Assembly (NCBI GenBank): GCA_903857255.1
Contig: CAIODY010000042.1
Span: forward strand, 1-47,660
Origin: an uncultured bacterium
Lineage (GTDB): Bacteria; Bacteroidota; Bacteroidia; Chitinophagales; CAIODY01
DNA: 47,660 nt
Direction of reading: 5' to 3'
Positions 9,650 through 18,579 of the stretch are shown here, piece after piece. Position 1 is the stretch's first letter. The number at the start of each line of letters is the position of its first letter. The notes below the pieces were generated by a model. The model ran no database searches. It saw only the letters and a list, made by a program, of their open reading frames with translations, and was not told the origin of the DNA. The translations under genes were made by a program, and so were the position numbers.

Positions 9650-9864
9650 TTCTTCTCTTTCCAATTTGTATTATTTTAATAAAAAGTCTGGGTTGCTAAG
9701 AGAAAAAAAATGTCCAGTTTGTCGTAAAGTGTTATCAGCAATTAAGTAATGGGGCTACCTGTAAATAGAAGTGCAATTGATTGTTTTCTTGCAGAAACGA
9801 AATTAATTTGCGGATGAAAAATCCTAAATACTGATATTTTATTGGTGTTAAAAATATTTCATTA

Positions 9865-9872
9865 TACATTTA
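9865..9872 (+). promoter_or_regulatory. Probable -7 box before the membrane protein at 9882
   Basis: TACATTTA matches TAnnTTTG except for its last base and ends 9 bases before the ATG at 9882. A TTG about 20 bases upstream (9842-9844) is a plausible -33 element. The rest of the 230-base gap after cutC shows nothing I can name. Confidence 0.35.
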
Positions 9873-9881
9873 CCGCCTAAT

Positions 9882-11369
9882 ATGAATTTACCCCTGATGA
9901 AATTAAAATCATACATCCTATTATTGGCAGTTAGTTTATTGTATGCTTGTGCTATTTTTTATTTTTCGCCTTATACACGTGGGTCAGACCAATTTTGGTA
10001 CGTGGGCGATGTTGAACGCTTAGTACAAGGCGATGGGTTGAACAAAACCAATAATATTTTTCCTGCCAGTGCGCCAAATGATAGTCTGCAACAACCTCGA
10101 ACTTGGGTACAAAATCGTCCAGTGCTTTATGTAGCCGCAGTTGCCGATTATTTGATAGAGAACAGTCATTTTAGTTGGCTATTTATAAATTGTATGTGCT
10201 TGTTTATTGCAGGCTTCTTATTTGCAAATTTGGTATCGAAAAAAACTTCCACTTTTTTGGTTGCCTATGTTTCATTTTTGCTTTTCCCAATGAATTTTTA
10301 TTTGTGTATGCAGCCACTTGCAGATTTGTTTAATCTACTAATGGCTACTTTGATTATTTATACATTTCTGAATTTTAAGCATAGTATCCGCTCCATCATT
10401 TGCATCAGCCTATTCACAGGAATATTGATTTGCGAAAGAGATAATTATGTACTACTACTTTTTGTTTTTCCTTTTTTATGGTGGAAAGGAAAAGAAAGTA
10501 TTTTCCAAATTGGCTATTTTATAATTATCGTCAGCGTAATTGTTGTGGTCAAAAAAAATGTATTTCCCAGTAATTTACTAAACGGGTTAAGCTTTGCTGA
10601 TGCGATATTTCATATGCCAGCCAATCAGTCGAATATGAGCCACTATCTTTATACTGAATTCCCAACACTTTCATTGGCTGGAAAAATTTTAATTGTTTGG
10701 GAAAAAATAATAGCAGCTCTGAAGCATCAATTTTTATCAGTTGGAAGTGGGTTTGTGTTTTTTTATTCGCTTAATATCTTATTTATTGGGTATCTTTTTT
10801 TGTTTGCAAAATCATTCAGAGAAAAAAGAGTTCAGCTAATTACAGCATTTGTTGTTGTTCATCTTATCACGATTGTTGCATTTCAAAATCAATATCGTTA
10901 TGCAGCTACCATGATTCCGTCATTGTTTTTAGCAAATGTTTGGCTATTGAAATCATTGAAAAAGTTGAACCAAAAATTGATATTAAATAGTGTAATAGGA
11001 ATATTGGTTGGCTGCTTTTTGGTGTGTTTATTTAGTGGAAAAATGAACAGAACTGAAGCATTTAAAATGCAAAAAGCGACCAATGAAATAAAAAAAATAC
11101 ACCATGATTTGAACATCGAAAACCTACTAATTGAATTTGATACAGGTGCATGTTTGAATCAGGCTTATGCTGTTTCACCAAGTTTGGTTTTTTATTTTCC
11201 CGAAAACTATCCGAATGAAAAATTAATCAACAAATGCCATTCGTTTCATACCAAATGGTTGATAGTAAACAAAACAGCCGCAATTTATAATTTCTTAAAA
11301 CCGCATATTGTCTCTGAACAAGAATTGAAAGAAACCAAAAACAAGGTGCTGGTTTCAACTTCCTTTTGA
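9882..11369 (+). CDS. Polytopic membrane protein, possibly GT-C-type glycosyltransferase
   Basis: A 495-aa integral membrane protein with roughly ten hydrophobic segments and a hydrophilic C-terminal domain from about residue 380. After the first segment comes an outward loop with YTRGSDQFWYVGDVERL and then QPRTWVQNRPVLYVAA. That arrangement, an acidic motif in the first extracytoplasmic loop, is typical of GT-C enzymes that take sugars from polyprenyl-phosphate donors. I do not recognise a named family, so the function is inference. A second in-frame ATG at 9897 (MKLKSYILL) would remove five residues before the first membrane segment. Nothing adjacent shares its strand closely enough to prove an operon. 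Confidence 0.6.
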   Translation: MNLPLMKLKSYILLLAVSLLYACAIFYFSPYTRGSDQFWYVGDVERLVQGDGLNKTNNIFPASAPNDSLQQPRTWVQNRPVLYVAAVADYLIENSHFSWLFINCMCLFIAGFLFANLVSKKTSTFLVAYVSFLLFPMNFYLCMQPLADLFNLLMATLIIYTFLNFKHSIRSIICISLFTGILICERDNYVLLLFVFPFLWWKGKESIFQIGYFIIIVSVIVVVKKNVFPSNLLNGLSFADAIFHMPANQSNMSHYLYTEFPTLSLAGKILIVWEKIIAALKHQFLSVGSGFVFFYSLNILFIGYLFLFAKSFREKRVQLITAFVVVHLITIVAFQNQYRYAATMIPSLFLANVWLLKSLKKLNQKLILNSVIGILVGCFLVCLFSGKMNRTEAFKMQKATNEIKKIHHDLNIENLLIEFDTGACLNQAYAVSPSLVFYFPENYPNEKLINKCHSFHTKWLIVNKTAAIYNFLKPHIVSEQELKETKNKVLVSTSF

Positions 11370-11464
11370 ATAAATATTTCGTGAATTTTTTTGAAAAAAA
11401 ATTGAAAGTGTATAGTTTTCAAACTATTCAACGTGCAAATGCGATTAACAGAATTTTTATTTTT

Positions 11465-11472
11465 TAGTTTTG
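11465..11472 (+). promoter_or_regulatory. -7 promoter box of the serine-hydrolase lipoprotein gene
   Basis: TAGTTTTG is a full match to TAnnTTTG and is followed by C. It would leave an unusually long leader of about 70 bases before the ATG at 11548; the other leaders predicted here are under 30. No clear -33 element is seen. Confidence 0.5.
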
Positions 11473-11547
11473 CGAAAAAAAAATTTACACTTTTGTGAAA
11501 TGCATAGCAGCACTTACTGTACATCAATTTTTTGAACACACTAAACC

Positions 11548-12771
11548 ATGTTTTTTACACCAAATAAATCTTTCAAAGTGAATCTTTTTATCAGCATATT
11601 ATTATGGATGAGTTGGCTGAACACCAGTTGTCATCAGGCTTCCAGCAACAATAAAATTGGTGTTTCAAAAAAAAACAATGATGATAGTTTGCGTTCGGCA
11701 GAGATTTATAAAAAAATTGCAGGACCCGAAAAGCACAGAAAATTAGATTCTTTCTTTCAGTACAAAGTAAAAAATCAAGGATTCAATGGTGCAATTTTAG
11801 TAGCACAATGGGGACAAATTTTATACAAAAATGTATATGGTTGGGCTGATTATCAAAACCAAATTTCTGTAACCGAACATACAGCATTTCAGTTAGCATC
11901 TACCTCAAAACCCTTTACAGCAGTAGCTATTATGGAATTAATCGAAAAAGGATTGTTAAGCTATGATGATGTGGTACAGAAATTTTTTCCTAATTTTCCT
12001 TATCAAAATGTTTCGATAAAATTGTTGTTAAGTCATCGCAGCGGATTGCCAAACTATCTGAATTTTGCACCAATATATTGGAAATCGAAAGGGCAATTAA
12101 TGAGCAATGTTGAATTGATGGACATGATGGCTGTGCACAAACCTATCATGGCAAGCCGCCCTGATAGCCACTTTGAATATTGCAATACTAATTTTGCGGT
12201 GTTAGCCGCTATTGTTGAAAAAATTAGCGGAATGAGTTTTTCGCAATACATGGAGCAAAATATTTTCAAGCCATTAGGCATGAATGATTCATGGATTTAT
12301 TCGCCTGAAAATTATAATCGTTGTAATGATAAAGCCTGCGGATACAGTAGAGTAGGGTGGCAGAAAGGTGGTTTTGATTTTACTGATGGTGTAACAGGCG
12401 ATAAGGGTCTTTACACTTCCATCAGCGATATGTGGAAATTTGATTGCGCTTTAAGTGAATATAAATTGTTGAAAAAAGAAACTTTAGATGAAGCTTATAT
12501 GCCGCATAGTTTTGAGAAACCAGGTATGAAAAATTATGGTTTTGGTTGGCGTATGATTGTGTATTCACCAAGTGTAAAAGCCGTTTATCACAATGGTTGG
12601 TGGCATCAGTTTAATAATTCTTATTTCCGAGGCTTGAATGACAGAACAACTGTTATTGTGTTGGGTAGTAATTCTAATTTTGCTAATTATCAAATCCAAC
12701 CCATTTTAGATATTGTTTCGGGTACAAAATCAACTGCAACCGAAGCAGTTGATGAAGATTCAGAAAAATAA
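11548..12771 (+). CDS. Serine hydrolase of the beta-lactamase/PBP4* family, predicted lipoprotein
   Basis: Class C beta-lactamase-related hydrolase, acting on D-amino-acid peptides, esters or other small substrates. The N-terminus is hydrophobic and ends in LNTSC (C28), a plausible lipobox. The catalytic triad motifs are S118-T-S-K121 (SxxK), Y211-C-N213 (YxN) and H348-N-G350 at the position of KTG. The 407-aa length fits family members with a short C-terminal tail. A true beta-lactamase is unlikely because HNG rather than KTG is typical of the esterase/peptidase branch. It appears to be transcribed alone from a promoter with a long leader. The substrate is unknown. Confidence 0.85.
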   Translation: MFFTPNKSFKVNLFISILLWMSWLNTSCHQASSNNKIGVSKKNNDDSLRSAEIYKKIAGPEKHRKLDSFFQYKVKNQGFNGAILVAQWGQILYKNVYGWADYQNQISVTEHTAFQLASTSKPFTAVAIMELIEKGLLSYDDVVQKFFPNFPYQNVSIKLLLSHRSGLPNYLNFAPIYWKSKGQLMSNVELMDMMAVHKPIMASRPDSHFEYCNTNFAVLAAIVEKISGMSFSQYMEQNIFKPLGMNDSWIYSPENYNRCNDKACGYSRVGWQKGGFDFTDGVTGDKGLYTSISDMWKFDCALSEYKLLKKETLDEAYMPHSFEKPGMKNYGFGWRMIVYSPSVKAVYHNGWWHQFNNSYFRGLNDRTTVIVLGSNSNFANYQIQPILDIVSGTKSTATEAVDEDSEK

Positions 12772-12772
12772 T

Positions 12773-12804
12773 TTTGGTGATGAAATCATTTGCCCATAAA
12801 TTTG
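12773..12804 (+). promoter_or_regulatory. Full promoter of the MIase-like gene, implying a leaderless mRNA
   Basis: A TTTG at 12773-12776 and a TAAATTTG at 12797-12804 are separated by 20 bases, which is the Bacteroidota consensus. The -7 box ends 4 bases before the ATG at 12809, so the transcript should begin at the start codon. Confidence 0.7.
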
Positions 12805-12808
12805 CCAC

Positions 12809-13105
12809 ATGGAGTTTATGATTACTTACAGATTGCCCGATGAATTGAATGAAGACATGATTCGTACCATTCCTGCACATCGAGCAAAAGTGAACACCTT
12901 AATTGATGCTGGTGTTATCAAATGTTACAGCCTTTCTTTCGACCGTTCTATCTTATGGATGGTAGTTGATGCCATCAACGAAACCGACATGGAAGCTATT
13001 ATTCAAAGCCTTCCGCTAAGTGAATATTTATCTGATTACGAAGTACAACCGCTCATGTTTACACTTACTGCCAACACTGAAATTCCGCATATCAGCTTGA
13101 ATTAA
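12809..13105 (+). CDS. Muconolactone delta-isomerase-like small protein
   Basis: A 98-aa protein that looks like the ferredoxin-like alpha-beta fold of the MIase/YciI group. It opens with the strand MEFMITYRLPDE, has a central helix ending in LIDAGVIKCYSLSFDRS, the strand ILWMVVDA, and SLPLSEYLSDYEVQPL near the end, which is close to the pattern of MIase-type proteins. No aromatic-degradation gene lies nearby, so a role in the beta-ketoadipate route is not supported. It may be a stand-alone small-molecule-binding protein. The promoter ends 4 bases before the ATG, which fixes this start. Confidence 0.6.
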   Translation: MEFMITYRLPDELNEDMIRTIPAHRAKVNTLIDAGVIKCYSLSFDRSILWMVVDAINETDMEAIIQSLPLSEYLSDYEVQPLMFTLTANTEIPHISLN

Positions 13106-13123
13106 TTTTGCTTTTTTTATTGC

Positions 13124-13153
13124 TTGAAAAATTACTTGTAAATTTTAATTTTG
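13124..13153 (+). promoter_or_regulatory. Promoter of the unknown gene and rdgB
   Basis: TTG at 13124-13126 and TAATTTTG at 13146-13153 are 19 bases apart. The -7 box ends 10 bases before the ATG at 13164. The downstream rdgB overlaps this gene and should share the promoter. Confidence 0.6.
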
Positions 13154-13163
13154 AATTCAACTT

Positions 13164-13628
13164 ATGACTGAACAACATTTAATTCAAAATTGGATTACGC
13201 CGCATTTGTTAAATTTTGCTTCGGCTGAAATCAAATCGCAGCAAGTACTTTGGGGAAGTATGGACAAGAAAATATTGTTGATTGCAAAATCAATAGATGT
13301 GGAAGCAGATAGTGCGCTGATAAAAAAAGTAATTGGCTTAACACAAGATTTTTCGGAAACTGATTTTGCATTTATCACTTGCAATGATTCATTTCAATTA
13401 ACTGAAACCATCAGCTTTTTCGGTGCTGAAAAAATTATTTTATTTGGCTTCAAACCCAATGAATGTGCGATTTATTTCAATGGAATAAATGATGAACCCA
13501 TGCGATTGGCTGAAACAGAAATTTGTTTTTTCCCTTCCATTAATAAATGTGTAACGGATGCAGTTTATAAAAAACGCTTCGCTCAAATTTGGTTAAAAAT
13601 TTTAAACACAAAATGGATTCAAAAATAA
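13164..13628 (+). CDS. Unrecognised cytosolic protein upstream of rdgB
   Basis: A 154-aa protein with no signal peptide or membrane segment and no motif I recognise. It has alternating strands and helices (KKILLIAKSIDVE, ETDFAFITCNDS, KIILFGFKPNECAIYF) that suggest a small alpha-beta fold. Its last 16 bases overlap the start of rdgB, so the two are probably co-expressed. That points at most to a loose link with nucleotide metabolism or replication, which is inference only. Confidence 0.7.
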   Translation: MTEQHLIQNWITPHLLNFASAEIKSQQVLWGSMDKKILLIAKSIDVEADSALIKKVIGLTQDFSETDFAFITCNDSFQLTETISFFGAEKIILFGFKPNECAIYFNGINDEPMRLAETEICFFPSINKCVTDAVYKKRFAQIWLKILNTKWIQK

Positions 13629-14206
13629 ATTCGTTGCTTTTTATCACTTCCAACAACAATAAAATTGTTGAAATTCAAACCAAAGTAGGAACGCAGTTTG
13701 CGTTGAAAAGCTTAGCTGATATAGGTTTCAGCGATGAAATTCCTGAACCTTATGAAACCATCAAAGAAAATGCGGTGGCAAAAGCAAAATTTATTCACGA
13801 TAGATTTCACATCAATTGTTTCGCCGAAGATTCAGGATTGGTGGTGGAAGCATTAAATGGCGAACCGGGCGTTTATTCAGCCCGATATGCAGGCGAAGAA
13901 AAAAATGATGCAGCCAATATTCAAAAAGTGTTGCAAAAATTAAATGACAATCAAAATCGAAAAGCCTATTTTATTACAGTAATTGCTTTGATTTTAAACA
14001 ACCAATTACACACTTTTGAAGGCAGAGTTTACGGCAACATAACTGCTGAACCTATTGGTAATAGTGGGTTTGGCTACGACCCGATTTTTCAACCCAATGG
14101 ATATACTGAAACTTTTGCTCAATTAGGATTGCCTGTAAAAAATAAAATCAGTCATCGAGCAAAAGCAACCGAATTGATGATTGAATTTTTAAAAACTCAA
14201 GCATAA
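13613..14206 (+). CDS. rdgB: XTP/dITP diphosphatase (Ham1/RdgB)
   Basis: House-cleaning pyrophosphatase that hydrolyses non-canonical purine triphosphates such as dITP and XTP. Family motifs are LLFITSNNNKIVEIQ at the N-terminus (substrate-binding SNNxK), CFAEDSGLVVEALNGEPGVYSARYAG with the metal-binding acidic residues, and GNSGFGYDPIFQPNG. SHRAKA closes the core. The ATG at 13613 is chosen because the first conserved strand starts a few residues later; an in-frame GTG at 13589 would add eight residues with no family counterpart. It overlaps the preceding gene by 16 bases. Confidence 0.95.
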   Translation: MDSKINSLLFITSNNNKIVEIQTKVGTQFALKSLADIGFSDEIPEPYETIKENAVAKAKFIHDRFHINCFAEDSGLVVEALNGEPGVYSARYAGEEKNDAANIQKVLQKLNDNQNRKAYFITVIALILNNQLHTFEGRVYGNITAEPIGNSGFGYDPIFQPNGYTETFAQLGLPVKNKISHRAKATELMIEFLKTQA

Positions 14207-14253
14207 CAATTTTTGTTTTTCTCAATTAAGCGGTGTGCAAGCCGTTAATTTTT

Positions 14254-14261
14254 TAACTTTG
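14254..14261 (+). promoter_or_regulatory. -7 promoter box of clpX
   Basis: TAACTTTG followed by C is a full match to TAnnTTTG and ends 14 bases before the clpX ATG. A clear -33 element is not visible. Confidence 0.6.
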
Positions 14262-14275
14262 CAAAAAAAATAAGA

Positions 14276-15520
14276 ATGGCTAAAAAGCAAGAACATATTG
14301 AATGTTCGTTTTGTGGTAAACAGAAAGAAGAAACTATGCTGATGATTGGCGGCATGGGAATTTATATTTGCGATGAATGTGCTGAACGAGCGCATCAAAT
14401 GGTGTTGGAAGAAAAAAAGATTCACCAAAAATCAAGTTCAAATAATGGTGTCAGCGATTTGAAAAAATTCAAACCAGTTGATATCAAAAAGTTTTTAGAC
14501 CAATATGTAATTGGGCAAACTGATGCCAAGAAAACTTTAGCTGTGGCGGTTTATAATCATTACAAACGCTTGTCGCAATTAGGAAAAACCGATGATGTAG
14601 AGATTGAAAAATCGAATGTCATCATGCTTGGGCACACAGGTACAGGCAAAACTTTGTTGGCTCGGTCGGTAGCAAAATATTTAGATTTACCCTTTGCAAT
14701 AGTTGATGCTACTGTATTTACAGAAGCTGGCTATGTGGGCGAAGATGTGGAAAGTATATTGAGTAGATTATTACAAACCTGCGATTTCAATGTAGAACAA
14801 GCTGAACGTGGCATTGTGTATATTGATGAAATAGATAAATTAGGTCGCAAAAGTGATAATCCATCCATCACTCGTGATGTGAGTGGCGAAGGTGTTCAGC
14901 AATCCTTATTGAAATTGTTAGAAGGCTCGGAAGTGTTAGTACCACCGCATGGCGGCAGAAAACATCCTGAACAAAAATTAATAAAAGTGAGCACTCGGAA
15001 TATTTTATTTATCTGCGGAGGCTCATTTGATGGCATGGAAAAAATTATTGAAAAGCGCATGCAAACTAGTGCCATTGGTTATCAGAAAGGAAATTCGAAA
15101 CAAGAATTTGATAAAGAAAATGTGTTGCAATATGTCAATCAGCACGATTTGAAACGCTATGGTTTGATTCCTGAATTAATTGGTCGTTTGCCCGTGGTAG
15201 TGCATTTAGATACGTTGGATAAAACTGCTTTGAGAAGTATTTTGACCGAACCTAAAAATGCTTTGATAAAACAATACACCAAATTGTTCGACATGGAAAA
15301 TATCGAATTGGTGATAAAAGATGATGTGTTAGATTTTGTAGTTGAAAAAGCTTACGAACACCAATTAGGTGCAAGAGGCTTACGCAGCATGTGTGAAATG
15401 CTGATGAAAGATTTGATGTTTGATTTACCCGGAAAAGAAGTGAAAAAGTATGTGTTAGATTTGGATTACGCCAAAGAGAAATTAGATGGCGAAATGTTAG
15501 TGAAACTGAAAGCAGCGTAA
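14276..15520 (+). CDS. clpX: ATP-dependent Clp protease ATP-binding subunit ClpX
   Basis: AAA+ unfoldase that recognises tagged substrates and feeds them to ClpP. The N-terminal zinc-binding domain has C10, C13, C32 and C35. Walker A is GHTGTGKT from residue 119, Walker B is [13 protein letters not shown], and the substrate-pore loop GYVGEDVE is present. The [14 protein letters not shown] motif carries the ClpP-contact IGF-type loop region just before it, and the sensor-2 motif GARGLRS is intact. At 414 aa it is full length. The clpP gene, often adjacent, is not in this window. It has its own promoter and converges on gcvT. Confidence 0.97.
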   Translation: MAKKQEHIECSFCGKQKEETMLMIGGMGIYICDECAERAHQMVLEEKKIHQKSSSNNGVSDLKKFKPVDIKKFLDQYVIGQTDAKKTLAVAVYNHYKRLSQLGKTDDVEIEKSNVIMLGHTGTGKTLLARSVAKYLDLPFAIVDATVFTEAGYVGEDVESILSRLLQTCDFNVEQAERGIVYIDEIDKLGRKSDNPSITRDVSGEGVQQSLLKLLEGSEVLVPPHGGRKHPEQKLIKVSTRNILFICGGSFDGMEKIIEKRMQTSAIGYQKGNSKQEFDKENVLQYVNQHDLKRYGLIPELIGRLPVVVHLDTLDKTALRSILTEPKNALIKQYTKLFDMENIELVIKDDVLDFVVEKAYEHQLGARGLRSMCEMLMKDLMFDLPGKEVKKYVLDLDYAKEKLDGEMLVKLKAA

Positions 15521-15582
15521 ATTTTGTTTTTGGTTGGTGACTTTACACTTTTGTTCGGGAGAAAATTAATCTATCAGTTCCA

Positions 15583-15625
15583 AAACCATACTTTCCAAGC
15601 CTTTAAGGATTGGAAAGTATGGTTT
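15583..15625. repeat. Hairpin between convergent clpX and gcvT, possible bidirectional terminator
   Basis: Arms 15583-15598 and 15610-15625 pair perfectly over 16 bp around an 11-base loop. It sits 62 bases after the clpX stop and 31 bases before the gcvT stop. No strong T-run follows on either side, so an intrinsic terminator is only tentative; it could instead protect 3' ends. Confidence 0.55.
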
Positions 15626-15656
15626 GCAGTCGTTGTTTGTTCATCTTTATCAACAA

Positions 15657-16742
15657 TTATTTCGCTTTGTAAAAAGGAATTCTTACTACTTGTGCTTTGA
15701 GTTGTTTATCTCGTACTGAAATAAAAATTTCGATTCCCGTTTTTGAATATTCAATCGGCACATAGCCCATACCGATGGCTTTGTTGAGCGATGGTGCTTG
15801 TGTGCCACTGGTAACTTTTCCGATTGTATTTCCGTTGCCGTCAGTGATTAAATAATCATGACGTGGAATACCGCGGTCAATCATTTCAAAGCCTACTATT
15901 TTTTTTGTTACGCCATTTTTTTTCTGCGCTTCAATATTATTTCTGTTGGTAAAATCTTTGGTGAATTTTGTAATCCAACCCAATCCAGCTTCAATTGGCG
16001 AAGTAGTATCATCAATATCATTTCCGTATAAACAGAATCCCATTTCTAATCTTAAAGTATCGCGGCAAGCTAATCCAACAGCTTGAATGCCAGATGTTGC
16101 GCCACTTTCAAATATTTTATTCCAAATCATTTCAGCATGTTTGGTGTCGAAATAAATTTCAAAACCACCTGCGCCAGTGTAGCCTGTGGCAGAAATCAAA
16201 ACATTTTCAACGCCGCAAAATGTTCCTTTGGCGAAATGATAATACTTCATTTCTTTCAAATTGATATCGGTTAAAGGCTGCAAAACTTCTGTTGCTTTTG
16301 GTCCTTGAACAGCCAGCAAAGCTGTTTTATCGCTGATATTTTCCATGTCAACATTAGCCGTATTATGTTGTTGAATCCAATTCCAATCTTTATCAATGTT
16401 GCTTGCATTCACAACGAGCATGTAACCATTTTCACTCAATCTGTAAACCAACAAATCATCTACAATGCCGCCATCATTATTTGGCATACAACTATATTGT
16501 GCTTGATTAATCGCCAAGACCGCTACATCATTGGTGGTTACACGTTGAATTAAATCTAATGCACCTTCGCCACGAACAATAAATTCGCCCATGTGACTCA
16601 CATCAAAAACACCAACAGCATTGCGAACACAATTATGTTCTTCGTTAATTCCCTTGTAAGTGATAGGCATATTATAGCCAGCAAACTCAGCCATTTTTGC
16701 GCCTAATTGTTGGTGTATCTTTTCGAATGGTGTTGATTTCAT
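15657..16742 (-). CDS. gcvT: Glycine cleavage system aminomethyltransferase (T protein)
   Basis: The tetrahydrofolate-dependent T protein of the glycine cleavage system, which releases ammonia and forms methylene-THF from the aminomethyl group carried on the H protein. Family landmarks are [30 protein letters not shown], read in two parts at residues 25-53, then [53 protein letters not shown], and [14 protein letters not shown] near the end. At 361 aa it has the normal length. gcvH and gcvP are not nearby. It has its own promoter on the minus strand and probably forms a single-gene transcript. Confidence 0.96.
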   Translation of the reverse strand: MKSTPFEKIHQQLGAKMAEFAGYNMPITYKGINEEHNCVRNAVGVFDVSHMGEFIVRGEGALDLIQRVTTNDVAVLAINQAQYSCMPNNDGGIVDDLLVYRLSENGYMLVVNASNIDKDWNWIQQHNTANVDMENISDKTALLAVQGPKATEVLQPLTDINLKEMKYYHFAKGTFCGVENVLISATGYTGAGGFEIYFDTKHAEMIWNKIFESGATSGIQAVGLACRDTLRLEMGFCLYGNDIDDTTSPIEAGLGWITKFTKDFTNRNNIEAQKKNGVTKKIVGFEMIDRGIPRHDYLITDGNGNTIGKVTSGTQAPSLNKAIGMGYVPIEYSKTGIEIFISVRDKQLKAQVVRIPFYKAK

Positions 16743-16766
16743 GCAATGATTTTTTTAAAATGTTTG

Positions 16767-16774
16767 CAAAGATA
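16767..16774 (-). promoter_or_regulatory. -7 promoter box of gcvT
   Basis: On the minus strand this reads TATCTTTG followed by C, a full consensus match, 24 bases before the gcvT ATG. A TTG about 22 bases upstream may be the -33 element. Confidence 0.55.
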
Positions 16775-16851
16775 ATTTTTATGCCATGATTGCACAGCAA
16801 TTCATTTCAAAAAATAAAAAAAAGGGACGGGAAATAAATTGAAGCAAAACT

Positions 16852-17724
16852 TTACGCAGCATTGCTTTCTTTAGTCTTACGCAGCATTCGCATATTTACT
16901 GCACGATATTTTGGAAAAAGTGGCGCCACGAAATAAGTTTTTATCATGTAGTTCCAAAAACCTTTTTCAATTAAACTGCTATCAATTTTATCTGCAATTT
17001 TAGCATGTGTTTCGGGCAACAAACTCCAATGCACACTGGCTCGGTAATGATGCGCTGTATGATAACCGTTGTTGAACAACATGAAATTAGTCAATGGACT
17101 TATGAAATTTCGTGAGTTATTAAATTCCGATTCTTCATCCGTATAAACATGTTGAATATAGTTAAAAATCAATACCGTAAAAACGGCAAACTGCTGCGGC
17201 AACACCACAAATACCAATGATTTGCGCCAATTCAACCACATCGTAATACCAATAAATAAGCCTAAGGCAACATACTGAAAAATGGCGATAAAAAAAGCTT
17301 TTCGGTCGTTCGCTTTTAAATCTTTCAAATGATTTCTTACTGAAGCTTGTTGGTTATAACCACTAATAGATGGATAAGTGAGTAACGATAACCAATTGTT
17401 TTTTTCAGTCAGCCGATAAGTGATAGTATAATCACCTTCTTTATTAATAAACTTGTGATGGTTTTTGTTGTGCGTTGGTGTCCAAACAAAAGTTGGGAAA
17501 CCATAAAGTAAGGTTATCCAATAATCAGTAACATGGTTAAGAAAAGAATTTTTCCAGATGGATACATGGTTATGATTGTGTGCAATTACTGTTATTGTAA
17601 CCGAAAAATATAGGTATGCAACATATAGCCACCAATGAAAACCCCAATTCCACTGCAAAAAAAACAAGGTAGTGGTTAAGGCAAGAAAAATAAGTGTCTT
17701 GATGTCGGCTTTAAATTTGAGCAT
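16852..17724 (-). CDS. Membrane fatty acid desaturase family protein
   Basis: Integral-membrane di-iron enzyme that introduces double bonds or hydroxyls in acyl chains. The three histidine clusters are visible: H49-N-H51-N-H53, H85 with HH at 89-90, and H222-T-A-H225-H226 in GYHTAHH. Hydrophobic segments lie near residues 10-30, 33-48, 68-82 and 145-190, matching the desaturase topology. At 290 aa it is at the short end for the family. Which lipid it acts on cannot be read from sequence. It is followed by gcvT on the same strand after a 109-base gap that holds the gcvT promoter, so the two are likely separate units. Confidence 0.88.
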   Translation of the reverse strand: MLKFKADIKTLIFLALTTTLFFLQWNWGFHWWLYVAYLYFSVTITVIAHNHNHVSIWKNSFLNHVTDYWITLLYGFPTFVWTPTHNKNHHKFINKEGDYTITYRLTEKNNWLSLLTYPSISGYNQQASVRNHLKDLKANDRKAFFIAIFQYVALGLFIGITMWLNWRKSLVFVVLPQQFAVFTVLIFNYIQHVYTDEESEFNNSRNFISPLTNFMLFNNGYHTAHHYRASVHWSLLPETHAKIADKIDSSLIEKGFWNYMIKTYFVAPLFPKYRAVNMRMLRKTKESNAA

Positions 17725-17847
17725 GTTTGAAAATTAAAATGAATTGGCTGCAAGCTAATCATTCGCTGATATATTCGGCTATTAATCAGGTGAAGTTGTG
17801 TTTTTAATTTGAAAAAATAAAAATGAATTTTGGTAAATCAATTTGCA

Positions 17848-18579
17848 ATGTTCGATTACAATTCTATTTTTACCACCACTATGCATGAAATAATTGAAAC
17901 GCTTCGCAATGTCATCAACCCACAATGGATAATAGACCACGGTGGATTGTGGTTTTTGTTGTTCATCATTTTTGCCGAAACGGGCTTGTTTGTTGGCTTC
18001 TTTTTGCCAGGTGATAGTTTATTATTTGTAGCAGGCATTTACAGCAATCCATTGGCTTCTGATTTTTTGAAAATGCTGGGTATGCAGCCTTTGTATAATG
18101 GTATTTTGAATTTACTCATTTTAATTGTACTGATTGTAATAGCAGGTTTTGCAGGCAATACAATTGGTTTTTGGTTTGGTAAAAAAATCGGACCAGCCAT
18201 GTTTAATTGGCAAGATAGATTTTTATTCAAGAAAAAATATTTACACGATGCGCATGAATTTTATGAAAAGCATGGTGGTGGAGCAGTAGTATTTGCAAGG
18301 TTTTTGCCCATCATTCGCACCTTTGCGCCCATCATTGCTGGCATTGTGGATATGGATAAAAAGAAATTCACCCTCTTCAATTTAATTGGCTGTATAGCTT
18401 GGGTGGTGAGTATGTTGGTGGGTGGTCATTTTTTAGAAAAATTTATTTTAGAACAATTTGATTTCGATTTAAGAAAACATTTGGAAGTCATCGTAATTGG
18501 AATTGTTTTCGTAACCACTGCGCCAGTGTTGTGGAAATTATTTTTCGGAAAAAATAAATCAGTTACTACAAAAAATTGA
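17848..18579 (+). CDS. DedA family membrane protein (SNARE-associated/VTT domain)
   Basis: DedA-family membrane protein; members have been linked to undecaprenyl-phosphate or phospholipid recycling across the inner membrane. Signature segments are FAETGLFVGFFLPGDSLLFVAG near the N-terminus (read in two halves), GFAGNTIGFWFGKKIGP, and FARFLPIIRTFAPIIAG with the conserved R and P. Four or more hydrophobic stretches are evident. The start is uncertain: ATG 17848 is preferred, ATG 17881 (MHEIIETL) is possible, and an upstream TTG at 17830 is unlikely. A TCAATTTG at 17838-17845 resembles a -7 box. The stop overlaps the ATG of the MFS gene (TGATG), so the two are coupled. Confidence 0.9.
   Translation: MFDYNSIFTTTMHEIIETLRNVINPQWIIDHGGLWFLLFIIFAETGLFVGFFLPGDSLLFVAGIYSNPLASDFLKMLGMQPLYNGILNLLILIVLIVIAGFAGNTIGFWFGKKIGPAMFNWQDRFLFKKKYLHDAHEFYEKHGGGAVVFARFLPIIRTFAPIIAGIVDMDKKKFTLFNLIGCIAWVVSMLVGGHFLEKFILEQFDFDLRKHLEVIVIGIVFVTTAPVLWKLFFGKNKSVTTKN

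Noticed and set aside
9650-9881. Gene or RNA in the gap after cutC
   Set aside because: No open frame of sense, no tRNA-like fold and no repeat could be supported; only a weak promoter near 9865.
11548-12771. Beta-lactamase antibiotic resistance gene
   Set aside because: The third motif is HNG rather than KTG, which points to the esterase/peptidase branch; resistance is not supported.
13589-13612. Longer rdgB start at GTG 13589
   Set aside because: The extra eight residues have no counterpart in Ham1 proteins, and ATG 13613 sits just before the first strand.
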